Under the pieces are notes generated by a model that ran no database searches, was not told the DNA's origin, and saw only the letters and a list, made by a program, of their open reading frames with translations. From the NCBI GenBank assembly GCA_012656075.1, contig JAAKBF010000014.1, positions 558,001-622,000 on the forward strand: a stretch of 64,000 nt of DNA. The letters run 5' to 3'. Source of the DNA: Phytophthora hibernalis (lineage: Eukaryota; Oomycota; Peronosporomycetes; Peronosporales; Peronosporaceae). The translations under genes were made by a program, and so were the position numbers. This document shows positions 35,601 to 46,497 of this stretch, piece after piece (the first letter of the stretch is position 1; each line of letters opens with the position of its first letter).

Positions 35601-36212
35601 AGGCGACGCATGCTGCTCACGAAGAGTCCAAGGAACCGCACACCGCCGGTGACAACCAACGTGAAGAGCCCGAGAGCCCGGAGAGAAGGATGTCGTCCAT
35701 CTTGCCCGAGCCCCTGCTGTGCAGATCGACGATGCCGCGGTGACGAACGAAGGCACCGCGAAGGCTACCGTGGAGATGGCACCCATGAGTCAGGCAACGA
35801 AAGCAGTCGCCGATGACGCCACGGTAACAGAGCGAACCCCGAACGCGATTCCACGCAGTTCCTGCCCCACGAGCACCTGACGTACGAGATTCTGGGCGTC
35901 ACGCGTGCTCACAGCGTCATCATGTATCACATCTACACTGTCAACAGCGCGACCGGCGAGAGATCCCTGTCGATCCCCAAGCGCTACTCGGAGTTCAAAC
36001 TGCTGGCCGAGCAGCTCCGAACTCTGGACGTTCCGGCTGCGCGCGAGCTGCCGGTGCTGCCCAAGCCCAGCGTTGGCAGCTTCCTGCGCGGCCGCCGCAA
36101 CAAGAAGACCATCGAGTTGCGCGAGAAAGCGTTTGGAGACTTTCTGCACTACGTTACGCAGCACGAGGAGCTGCACGAGTGCGCCGTCTTCCAGCAGTTC
36201 ATCGCCAACTAA
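29629..36212 (+). CDS. Giant acidic PX-domain protein (~2,200 aa), family member D
   Basis: I start at ATG 29629 (MSMQNERINTET). About ten frame pieces run head to tail without other interruption and end in a PX domain (YEILGVTRAHSVIMYHIYTV, KRYSEFKLLAEQL, LPVLPKPSVG, GRRNKKTIELREKAF). Each break I checked (C5 at 31,590; A4 at 32,715; C3 at 32,964; G3 at 33,094; G4 at 33,783; C3 at 35,403) is fixed by one base in the run, and no nonsense change is seen. The acidic linker is punctuated by short Gly/Ala-rich hydrophobic stretches (near 30,120; 31,340; 31,820), a WFKNLLFRK motif (32,690) and a Ser/Arg/Pro-rich basic patch (34,600-34,680). Confidence 0.7.
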
Positions 36213-36785
36213 AGCATTGGCCCCAGCAGCGAACTACCAAGCCACGACGGACGAGAAGGGAAGCATGCGTGTGTTGTACATGTATGTATAGCTAGGATAT
36301 ATGACGAATCAAAAATGTACATTTGCACTTGATGGTCAAGTTGCCTTCAACTTGAAGTTGCGCCGCGATTTGAGCTGCGAGCGTCCAGCAATCGGCAGTT
36401 GCAAGTGCAGCGGCGATGAGGAAATCAATCGAGTCGCCCGTCCTCATGAGTCATGACTCATGACTCCCGACGCAAAACCCCGACCCGGCCCGGGTCGGGT
36501 CGTCTGTCGTTGCGACCTCATTTCTCCTGACTCAGGAGTCCTGACGCTCGTCCTATGCAGAGCGTGAGACCTCAGCATGTCTCGCCCGCGTTCCACTGCG
36601 CACTGCGCAGTGCGCATTTATCCTGCATCGACAATGGCAAAACTTTCTTCTTTCTTATCAACTGCTACATGTGTTGCCACAGTTTCATATACCTTTGGGT
36701 GTACATTGCCGAAGTGGAGACAGTGTTCATCGCAGCCGTAACATGCATCCATCTGCTACTACCGTAGGCCGATCCCCGTCCTCAG
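36213..36785. other. Intergenic with a cluster of perfect palindromes
   Basis: Downstream of member D lie four inverted repeats within 172 bp: CATGAGTCATGACTCATG (36445-36462), arms CCCGACCCGG/CCGGGTCGGG (36479-36499), CTCCTGA-C-TCAGGAG (36524-36538) and TGCGCACTGCGCAGTGCGCA (36597-36616). No ORF is recognised. Confidence 0.7.
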
Positions 36786-37102
36786 CAGGCGTAAACTATT
36801 TTAAATAGTTCTTGGCGTCCGCTGTCCCCTGAAAGTAGACTGCTCCGAATGCGCGAGCATCCTAGTCATCCGGTCAAGAGTGCGCACCAATCTAACCCCG
36901 GACTTGGTCAACGGACCCACGTGCCCTTCGAGGAGTGCCCCCGTGAAGGCCGAAGTATCGAACCAGCAGAACGAGAAAGCGAGGCGGAGAAGAAAGATAC
37001 AGTCATGGTGGATGAGGAACCTACAGACGATCATTGAGTGATAAGTAGCTTAATAGACCCTCTGAATCTCTCAACTATTTTTAAATAGTTTGTTTACGCC
37101 TG
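36786..37102. mobile_element. MITE-like element with CAGGCGTAAAC termini
   Basis: Begins CAGGCGTAAACTATTTTAAATAGTT and ends with the inverted counterpart AACTATTTTTAAATAGTTTGTTTACGCCTG. It is about 317 bp. A 62-codon frame inside is not recognised. The right end abuts the next element directly. Confidence 0.6.
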
Positions 37103-37307
37103 TATATTGGAGGGAGGGTCGACCCATACAGAGTATCGATTGTATTTTTAAAAAATACAATGTTACAATCGATACTCTGTATGGGTCGACCCGATTGTAT
37201 TTAAAAATAAAAAATACAATGTTACAATCGATACTCTGTATGGTCGACCCGATTGTATTTAAAAATACAATCGATACTCTGTATGGGTCGACCCTCCCTC
37301 CAATATA
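37103..37307. mobile_element. Fold-back MITE, ~205 bp
   Basis: The outer arms TATATTGGAGGGAGGGTCGACCCATACAG... and their complement at the right end (…CTGTATGGGTCGACCCTCCCTCCAATATA) span about 47 bp. Between them a ~62-bp unit containing ATACAATGTTACAATCGATACTCTGTATG and GTCGACCCGATTGTATTT occurs twice in tandem. The whole element can fold into nested hairpins. A TA or TATA target duplication is possible. Confidence 0.8.
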
Positions 37308-38281
37308 CGAGCACGGCCACCGCCATCGCCCTGTTCAGTGAACAGTGTTCATGTTCACAACAAGAATCGCAGCCTTCCACGCAAGGCCATCGCATCAAAT
37401 GGCTACACCCGTTTCAAAGCCGCCTACGACGTCGCCCCCAACGCTAATGTCGCGCCCGCTGCTGCTCCAGCGAAGAAGGGCTGGTTCCGAAAAGCCGATT
37501 AAGACTCAGTTCGCAGACGACGTCGTCAAAGAGAAGAGGTCGAAGATAAAAATCGTAGCTCGCGGTCGCATTCCTCAATTATCGTGCTTACCCTTTTCGG
37601 GAAGTGGGAAATGCATGTATGATAATTTCGTCGCCAAAGTACAATTCGACTTACACCCGTCGACGACCAGGTTTTCGTTTTCTTTGCCTTTCAGTGCAGC
37701 GCTATTGCCACGTGAACCCATGTGGATTGTACCCATCGGAAAAGTGTACATGCTCATCCCAGCCGCGTGACGATTCCGCGGCAGAGGTTTTAATATGCCG
37801 CCAAAATGGACTCGAGACTTGAGACCATTCCAGTCTTGAGTCTCGAGTATCAAGCCGAGCATGGCAGAGCAGCGATGGCAGCGCACCTCGGAGCCCGGGG
37901 CTGGTAAAATATTGCGCTTGATCAGCAGCGCAGCCATGAGAAAACGCGCGCTGTTGCGCCTGCAGCGCCTTCCTGCTTTGAAACCAACATGGATCCATCT
38001 GCTATCAGAGGGCCTCCATATGCCGATCCCCGTCAATTACGATCGTCCGGCTTGCCTCTTCCTTAACCTTTCACGCCGCGAGTGCGCGCTGCTTGCCTCC
38101 ATCTGTCATGACCTGTGTATTAACATACAATGCGCTCTCACAGGTTACAACAGACGAGGCTGCAACATGCACTTTCCTCACAGGTCGTCACGCCGCAAAA
38201 CGGTTTGTAAAGCCAGCGCCACGCAAGACGCGGTTCACAACCAGAATCGCCTTTTACCGCGCAAGTGAACCAAGACTCGCA
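37308..38281. other. Gap with a partial copy of a family leader
   Basis: GTTCACAACAAGAATCGC at 37353-37370 nearly matches GTTCACAACCAGAATCGC at 38233-38250, just upstream of member E. In both cases a start codon follows 28-34 bp later. The frame after the first copy (MATPVSKPPTT, 37397 on) is short and has no acylation motif. It may be a dead partial duplicate of a family gene. The rest shows no gene. Confidence 0.45.
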
Positions 38282-40282
38282 ATGGGCTGCAGTCAGTCCA
38301 AAGCCACCGACGTCGCCTCGCCCAGCGCCACTGCGACTGGCAAGGAGGAGCCTGTGGCTGTAGAGCCCACGGCTGAGGATGCCAAAACGGAGACGGAGGA
38401 GCCCAAGGACGACGAGGACGAGGCGCCCAAGACGCTGGAGCCTGTGGCGCCTGTGATCGCCACGTCCGCCACGGAGCAGGCGCCCGACTCGGCGGCGGTG
38501 GACGTACCCGACAGCGTGCGCGCCAACTTTTCGTCCTTCAACATTTCGTTCATCGACCCCACGGTGAGCGCGCCCACGAGCGTCTCGACGGAGCCCAACG
38601 TGACATCCACACGCGTCGCCCCCGTCGACGAAGAGCCATCGAAGGAGGAGCAGACGACCGAGGAGCCTGTTGAGGAAGAGACCGAGAAGCCTGTGGAGGA
38701 GCAGGTGGTCGAGCCAGTTGAGGAGGTTGCGGAGACCGTTGAAAGGTCGAAGAGCCCGCTGTGGAGCAGGTGGAGGCTGCGACTACCGAGGAGCCTGCCA
38801 CGACTACTGAGGAGATCGCGACTATTGAGGAGGCGAAAGAGTCGGTTGCCGTGGAGGAGGTCGCGGTCGAGGAGCCGAAGGAGGAGAAGGCTGAGGAGGA
38901 GGTGGAGAAGCTTGCTGTTGAGAAGGTTGCTGACGAACCTGCTGCCAAGATTGAGGAGCCTGTTGTTGCTGTCGAAGAGCCCACCCCCAAGGTTGAGGAG
39001 GCCGCCTCTGAAGTTGAGGAACACGCTACCAAGGTTCAGGAGCTGATTGCTAACATCGAGAAGCCTGCCAAGGTTGAGGAGACCGTTGCCGCCGTGGAGG
39101 AGGCCAAGGCTGAGGAGCCCGCTGCTGTTGTGCCCGTTGCTACCAAGGTCGATGAGCCTGCTGTCGACGAAGCTAAGGTTGAGGAAGTCGCTGCCAATGT
39201 CGAGGAGCCCGCTGTCGTCGAGGAGTCCGCTGCTAAGGTTGAGGAGCCTGTTGCCAAGGTCGAGGAGCCTGCTGCTAAGATTGAGGAATCTGCTGCGGTT
39301 GTGGAGGAGACCCCACCAAGGTTGAGGAGCCTATTGCCAAGGTCGAGGAGCCTGCTGCCAACATTGAGGAGCCTGCTGCTAAGATTGAGGAATCTGCTGC
39401 GGTTGTGGAGGAGCCTGCCGTCAAGGTTGAGGAGCACGTTGCTCGGTTCGAGGAGCCTGCTGCTAAGGTTGAGGAGTCGGCTGTGGTTGAGGAGGAGCCC
39501 GCTGTCAAGGTCGAGGAGCCCGTTGCTAAGATCGAGGAGCCTGCTGCTAAGATTGAAGAGTCTGCTGCGGTTGTGGAGGAGCCCGCTGTCAAGGTCGAGG
39601 AGCCTGTTGCTAAGATCGAGGAGCCTGCCGATGTTGCGGAAGAACCCGCCATCATCAAGGAGCCTACTGCTAAGGTCGATGAGGCGATTGCCATCAAGGT
39701 TGAAGAGCCTGCTACTGTTGTGGGGAGTCTGTTACCAAGGTCGAGAAGCCCGCTGTCATCGAGGAGCCTGTTGCCACAAAGGTTGTGGTCGAGGAACCCG
39801 CTAGCATTGAGGAGACTGTTGCCGCTGTGGAGGAGCCTGTCGCAGCCAAGGTCGAGGAACCTGTGTCAAAGGTTGAGGAGGCCACTGTCATTGAGAAGTC
39901 TGCTGCTAAGGTTGAGCACCCCGCTTCCAAGGTCCAAGAGCCCGCTGTCGTCGAGGAGCCTGCTGCTCAGACTGAAGAAGCTGTTGCCACAAAGGTTGAA
40001 GTCGATGAGCCTATTGCTGCCGCCCCCACCGTCGTGGAGGAGTCTGCAAGTGTGGAGTCGGACAATCAGACCGAAGCAATCGACGAGAACAAGTCCGCTG
40101 CGGAAAACGAGTCTGACGGCAGCACGACGTCGGAGGATGGCGCGGAGGCGGAGGACTCGGGCATTGAGCATCCTAACACAGCTGAAGAGCCAGCATCTGC
40201 TCCTGTCTCGGAGAAGAAGGAAGCGGCCGAACCCCAGAAGGAGGAGACGACGCCTGCCAAGGAGCCTGTGGCCACCAACTAA
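38282..40282 (+). CDS. Acylated VEEPA-repeat protein without PX, family member E
   Basis: ATG 38282 gives MGCSQSKATDVASP, the family acylation start. After an acidic N-terminal part, residues from about 38,950 to 39,960 form a tandem repeat of ~10-11 residues of the type VEEPAAKIEES / VEEPVAKVEEP, repeated some 30 times. It ends in a Glu/Ser/Asp-rich tail (TTPAKEPVATN) with no PX domain. Breaks near 38,745, 39,315 and 39,725 are repaired by one base in A3, C4 and G4 runs. The repeat array could vary in length between strains. It would be an acyl-anchored acidic filament. Confidence 0.7.
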
Positions 40283-40632
40283 GTATGAAAGCCGCTGAAT
40301 GGCGAGCGCAGTGACCACGTTACACGGTCCGAGTTTTCTTTTTGATAAGTGAAGCTGGCGGCTGATGCCTACGCTACCTACCACACGTACATGTAGAAAG
40401 GGACTGCCAAATGCATATAGACGAACACGCTTATTTCCTCTCGATTTTTTGTACCGGTATGGGCAATTGAAAGTGCACTGTAACGGAAATGTGACGAGGC
40501 AAGATACATATTGGTGATCTACATGTACATGAACTGTACCGGTATTAATACATGTACCGGTACCGATGAAGAGCGTCGGCAAAACGATGTGGCAGGGTAC
40601 GCTGTTTCTAGTAAAGGGTCATCTCATTCATT
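40283..40632. other. Intergenic with TACATGTA/ACCGGTA words
   Basis: About 350 bp without a gene. It contains TACATGTACATG, GTACCGGTATTAATACATGTACCGGTACCG (40536-40565) and another GTACCGGTATGG (40453-40464). These words also occur at 12970, 48858, 55695, 58490 and 59405. Confidence 0.45.
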
Positions 40633-43600
40633 ATGGAATTGCTAACGTTGTTTGCGTGTGTGTGTTTTTGGGTGGGTCAAAGCGTAAAAATCCTGCGCTA
40701 CCTTAAAGAGGCATCTGGAAAAACCATTCAGCCGAAGGATGTGGAGAACACGATCGCTGAGATGCGTCGTGAGACGTACACCTCTCCGGATGCCGATGTT
40801 CGTGTGTCGGAGTTACTGCATGATTTTTGGAGAGGGTCCAGGGACGCAGTGAATGTGTTTCGAGACCCAGCGACTGATTTGACAAGCTGCATCACGTTCC
40901 AGACTGCGCACATGAGACGAATGTCCCACAAGATTCCAGAAGCGCTATGCATCGATGTCACACACGGCACGGAACATCAACAGGTATGCTGAGATTGATG
41001 TGCTACTCTAGTGATGAGTTTGGCGAATTTCACCAACATACTTGTGTCTACAACAACAAACTATTTCTTTGTTGCATGCTCACCAATGTTTAACTAACGT
41101 TTTTTATTTTGTGGTTCTGCTTAACCTTTAGTCTCCAGGCCGAAAGCGTACGGGTAGCATGGGGGATGTTTATTAAAAGAGACAGGGTTTACATCACGAT
41201 TTATCCAAAAGAGACCGTGTTTGGAATTCTGCTCAGTGATTGGAGGAAATTATTGTGCGTCTTCGTCAGTATTACAAGCTTTCGATTGTAATTCGTACGA
41301 CTTGTATTCTACGAGATAACTATAAATCGTACTCAAGTACGAATTGCTGTAACTCGTGCATGCTTCATACTCCCCCATAATGTGCCTGTGTGATCTGAAA
41401 GCGTTCCAAGAGCCCTACCACGACTTGTGTTTGCTTTGGCACTTTCTAGAAGTGCCATTTTCTGCCCTTGTTGTGCATGAAACATGACTTCGGAAAGCCC
41501 CATTCAAAGCCTCTAGGAATTAGCGCTAAGTACGATCACTAACTACTGCATGATAAAGCTGGACAAACCGGTTGCAAAGCACAATAACAGGAGAACACAG
41601 AAAGTTATCGCTGACGACCGCCAGTCTGCGGACACAGCTACCCACATCCTTGAATCGAGTAGGCTGGGGTTCAAGTTCGACACGACTGTCAAGCCCGACA
41701 AAGGCATCGTTATGTACATGCACAACAACGCAGTGTCGATGGGTTTGTCGCTCGTGCGGAACCCACCCCTGTCTCCGTATCCAGGAGCTGATGCAGATCT
41801 ACCAATGCTTCCCCGAAGAAATGTCGGACGAAGAATCGTACCATGGTGCTCGGCGCCGACAACCGACAGGGTATCGTGAACGTGGGCTCCGACATTGTGC
41901 AGAGGATCGTATTGACCCAAGATGTACCTGAAGTACGTGCTGAAGGAATTCGACTACGCCAAGGACAGACCTGATCCCGGAGATCACTCATCAGATCGTC
42001 TGAAGAGGTAGTACGCATACCGCCGTCAGTCTTCTCATGGCCAGGACCTATCGCTCGGTGCAATCAATAAGTCAATATCGGGCTAATTCACCTGGAGAAG
42101 CACAGCGGCACAATATGTGGCAGCATTGTGCAGTACATGTCCGAGCTGAACAATCCTGCAGACTTCCTCTACGTGAATTGCTGAATCCGTTTCAGTTCGC
42201 GATAGAAAGTTGGGGCGGCTTCAAACGACAGTCCACGTCGGGATCAGATCTACTAAATGACCCACACATAGGTTATATTTTTATTTCTTGCTGTGTCTGG
42301 CAAACTTGGGAGTCGTAGCGGAATGCGCACAATAATTTCCTCCAATCACTGAGCACAATTCCAAACACGGTCTCTTTGGATAAATCGTGATGTAAACCCG
42401 GTCTCTTTTAATAAACATCCGTAGCATGGGTACAATCCTACCCGTACGCGCAAGCTCTGATATTTTAATATGGAAGTTTGTATGAAATTCCATATGGTCA
42501 ACAAAAAAGAGGCAATGATTCTTGGATGCAGGATTTGAGTAAACGAGCATACATTTTACAAGATTTTGTAGGAAATATTCAACACGCACGTTTGACAAGA
42601 AAACCTCTTCATTTTGACTAATTTTAGCATATTTGAGTTCTCTCGACTTTCAGTATTCTTTTCAGCTAGTTTGTTTGAAGATTGAGCCTCTATAGCTCTC
42701 AAAAATATTTTTAAACACGATTATGCGTTTACCCGGATTGAGCCTGCGTTTTCGATACGATAGCTTGCTGGAATAAAGCTGAAAAATAGGTTTCTGACTC
42801 TCTATTCCTTCCTCTTTGTCCTCGTAAGCTTGAATTTTCGTCTGTAGGCTTCAAACTTTATTTTTAAGTTGAGCCTACCCGTACGCGCACGAGACTCGTT
42901 ATCCTACCCCTGGAGACAAAAGGTTAAAGGTATCGACGTTTTAGCTTCATGGTAACCTATAAAGTCGGGGGATCTTTTGTACAACATGCTTTAATCGATG
43001 GCGAAACCAAGGGCAACATGAAGAGTGCGTTTAAATCTTTTAAGCAGAATAATGCTGCATGGTTTGACGTGAAAGCGGTCGTTATTGACAAAGACTTTAT
43101 GGAAATTGGCGTACTAGCTGAGGAGCTTCCAGACGCAACTGTGATTCTTTGTCACTTTCATGTGATATACTATCTGAACCCCGAAAGCAGCAAAAAGCGT
43201 ATGGATTCACTCCTTTCGAAGAGACTCACACCAAGAATTTGATTATGATAATGGTGCGGACTGCTAATGAACGTGAGTTTGATCGCTATCTTCAAGCAGT
43301 TGACGTGTTGTGCAAGGAGAAGCCCGCATTTTTGAAAATTTGACGACGAATTGGCTGGAGTGCAAGCCACTGTGGTGTAAGTTCCTGCGTAGAAGTAGCC
43401 CATACTGGATAATGATACCAATAACCGGCTGGAAATTAGCTGGGGGACTGCAAAGGACATTCTGAATCGCCACCAACCCATGGATGAGTGTATCGGCCAT
43501 CACTTATTCCTTCAACAGACTGCCGAAGATAAATACCAGGTCTAGACAAATAGCGCGTTGAGTTTCGCTACAACAATCATTACGACAAAAAGCGGCACAT

Positions 43601-45050
43601 ACTCGCAAATATTGCCACGCGCCACGCCTGCGATTTAGTTGAAAAGCAGTACACAGCGAGTAAAGAGTCTGACTTAACTGTTGATTCGGATGATATGTCT
43701 CCTCCGCTCTTCACGTTGACCAGCACAACGTCGCCCAGTCAATACACGGTACGATAAATGAATCATTTTATTGTTTGTCATTATATTTCTAACTACTTTT
43801 ACATTTCTATTTATTTACAGGTGAGCTTGGATTCTAGCAAATGCAGTTGCATGTTCAACCAGACTCTATTGCTCCCGTGTCGACACATTATGTTCCTGCG
43901 CCGCGAGGATGCGTCATTCTAGTCAGCTATTCCGTTTGACGCTATCCCGGAGCGGTGGTCGATCGCTGATGACTGCAGCGATGAAGATATCGAGGGGTAT
44001 GGTGCTGGCAATGCTATTACACCCGGTGTACGCGTTGAAGTTGCAGAAACGGGAGATTCACATCGGATCCTGTCGCACAACGACAAATAAAATACTGTGT
44101 TTGCTATTTGCCAGAGAATTGCTGATGGTGTTGCTGATTAAGGGACACGGGATTTCGAAGCCTGGATTGACCATCTGCGGGGTCTTGAACGAGCAGTCCG
44201 AGATGATAAACGTCCTACGGACCTGATGCATGATGCCAATGAAGCTTCAACACACATGAAAGTACAAGAAGTGCAAGTGCTGGCGAACCCATTAGTGATA
44301 TTGGTGAGATAAGTGAAATTGGTGATGTGGGTGATGAGGTTGAAATTGGTGAGGTTGGTGAGGTTGACACCAATACAGATTGCAAGGATACCTCCCAATC
44401 CTCAGTTTCACTTGTTCCGAGTCCTGGTAGTGCGGTTTCCGTGCAATCTGTTGACAGTGTAGACTTGGCGGATATGGTCGGCCAAATTCTGGATCAGAAG
44501 AAGTCGAAGCAAAAATCAAGAAGACACAACCTGCTAAACGAAAGCTGGATATGACAGACGTATTTGAAGGTAAAGCTTCCACGGCCGCTCCATAGGACGA
44601 CAATAGTATTTTTGTGCAGCTTAACCCCTCCAGTCGTTCATCTGTCAGACCAAAACAAATAGCAATTTTCAAGAAAGCAAAAAGAGAAAAGGAAAATACG
44701 GTGGCGCTTGTGAACACAGTGGTTACAGTTGGAGATGTAACGCTCGAAAAATTCGAGGAGGTGGTCAAGGCGAAAGTGCTCTCAATTACTAAGATTGGTT
44801 AGACGTTACACGCTATTCGACGAATGTACGCGTCGGCAGTTTTCAAGCTCCCGAAGTCGTACGCAATCAAGCGCGATCCACTCGTCCGCTCGAAACAAAC
44901 CTCCGTTTTGTGCTTCCTGGTACGCGCAAAGATCATCGTATTGGGGTGTTGCTGGTGTTGCTGTATAGTTCACAGCACCAACACACAGCGCAACCCACCA
45001 ATACTGTTTACTAGCGATTTTGACAGGTATGTTGGTGTCGAAATGCATTG
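40633..45050 (+). mobile_element. ZSWIM/MULE-type transposase gene, interrupted and decayed
   Basis: The segments, in order, match a MULE/ZSWIM transposase. PEALCIDVTHGT continues across an intron to NINRYRRFSFMVT, then VGGSFVQHALIDGE and DATVILCHFHV (catalytic DDE region). NNRLEISWGTAKDIL follows, and then, after a 72-bp intron near 43,749-43,820, the SWIM zinc finger KCSCMF...LPCRHIMFLR. The tail is acidic, then Lys-rich, ending near FKLPKSYAIKRDPL. There are several frame breaks and stops in the middle. The first intron (donor 40984, acceptor 42929) has been invaded by a piggyBac-like element. Confidence 0.75.
41126..42923. mobile_element. piggyBac-like non-autonomous element with TTAA target site
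   Basis: The ends are CCTTTAGTCTCCAGG (41126-41140) and CCTGGAGACAAAAGG (42909-42923), inverted with one mismatch. They are flanked by TTAA on both sides (41122-41125, 42924-42927), as in piggyBac insertions. Inside lies a second, imperfect inverted repeat of about 115 bp (41148-41262 versus 42325-42453). No intact transposase is seen. ORFs of 60-125 codons in the middle (41,530-42,000) are unrecognised and may be captured sequence. Removing the element restores a normal 144-bp intron. Confidence 0.85.
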
Positions 45051-45179
45051 ATTCAGCTCAAAACGTAAAACTCCGGCAAGAGATTGACTTCCATGTTACA
45101 ATACGTTGACTGTGAAGGCGTATTCATTATTGCTCAATATATACGTTAGCTACAACACTATCAAACGCGTACGCATAGT

Positions 45180-45893
45180 GCTTGTATCGCACAGATGATA
45201 GCTTCTTGGGGTTCATCTTGAAGCCCCAAGTAAGTGACACCTCTTCGTCTGGAGGAGTAGATCACGCCATCGACACGTACAGCTTAAACCAGTGTACAGT
45301 TATCACTCCGCAACTGTGTCCATCTCGCTCGTGCCACCCCAGAAACGCTCGAATGTCCATCTCGCTCGTGCCACCCCTGAAACGCTCGAATGTCCATCTT
45401 GGTACCCGGCTTCATGATCAAACCGGACACGCTTCTTCTGTGCTCTCGCTTGTCGGTGGGTCGTGGCGGGTATGTAATCCGGCACATCCTTCACAAAATC
45501 GAAAACGATTTGTTACAGGGTGCTTGGCAGGCCACACGAGTCTGGGCTAGGTTGACCGACGCTCTCCCGTCGGTGGCCGCTTCACCGAGTGTTGGCGTGG
45601 CAACCTCCGGCGAAGGGTCGTAGATGACTTCATCGATTTGATTGAGCTCGATTAACTCTGTTTTCCTGGTTTCGGTCGAAACCTCGCTTGACTGTTTGCT
45701 GTTGAGAGCTTCTGTAGCTAACGAGTCTGCAGCTGCATTGAACTCTCGGATCACGTGGAGATATTTCACCGACCGAAGTTTGGCTGTGAGTTCTCGGTGG
45801 TGGTTGAGTTGGGCCATCAGAGTTTCCTTCCGACAGCTAGGGACTGCTGGATTGCGAGTCTCGAGTCTCCCACCACAATTAAATAGCATGGTG
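45180..45893 (-). mobile_element. Ty3/gypsy fragment: RNase H end and linker, minus strand
   Basis: Minus-strand frames encode CRKETLMAQLNHHRELTAKLRSVKYLHVIREFNAAADSLATEAL, the end of an RNase H domain of Ty3/gypsy elements, followed by a linker. Frames are broken. A 37-bp unit is duplicated in tandem at 45317-45390. Confidence 0.7.
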
Positions 45894-46497
45894 CCGAGAA
45901 GTGAACCGGCAACAAGAAATCGCATGGAAAATGGCGATGGAGTACCAGAAGGTCGAGAAGGCTCAGAGAGCCCGCGAACACAACGAGTCGCTTAACCGAC
46001 GTGAAGCAGCAGCAGTACCGAGGATTCCAGCGAGTGACAGCGAGAACATAGTAGCACCGAATCGCGACGGTTCAGAAGTACCATTGGAGGTCGAAAGGCA
46101 GGGGACAACGACGGAAACCGACGGGAACGAAGCCGCGGACACCGGGCAGGAAGAGACTGAGGCGTCTCCCGAAGCTACGGAAGAAGCACCGAGGTCTCTA
46201 TTCAAGCCTGGGAGCAGAGTGTGGCTCTACATGGAGCGCGTGAAACCAGGATTGACCAAGAAGTTAGCACATCGGTGGCACGGACCATTCCGGATCAAGA
46301 AAAAGTCGAAGAGTTCGCATATGAACTAGAGCTGCCGGATCAGAGTGGTTATCGGTTCTACCCAGTGGTGCATGTCTTGCGGCTCAAGGCAGTGAACGAA
46401 TATGGCGACCGACCGAGGAGTCGGCTGACAGCTGAGGTGACCGAGGATACGAGGATTGATTTTGACGAGGAGCTCTTACCGGAAGATAGCTGGGAGC
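45894..46497 (+). mobile_element. Ty3/gypsy fragment: integrase C-terminus, plus strand
   Basis: Plus-strand frames encode EIAWKMAMEYQKVEKAQRAREHN, then FKPGSRVWLYMERVKPGLTKKLAHRWHGPFRI, then GYRFYPVVHVLRLKAVNEYG, the C-terminal part of a Ty3/gypsy integrase. It is head-to-head with the RNase H piece, so the retroelement has been rearranged. The right end passes directly into the second Polinton remnant. Confidence 0.75.

Noticed and set aside
23785..36000. Long antisense ORFs opposite the acidic family genes
   Set aside because: They are Ser/Thr- or Leu/Arg-rich mirrors of GAG/GTT/GCT-biased codons on the coding strand and have no domains. The skewed composition alone keeps the frames open.
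37090..37310. CRISPR-like repeat array
   Set aside because: The repeats are nested inverted units of a fold-back MITE with no spacers, and the genome is eukaryotic.
41530..42000. ORFs in the middle of the piggyBac-like element as a transposase
   Set aside because: No DDD-type catalytic residues or family resemblance were found, and the frames are short and mixed on both strands.
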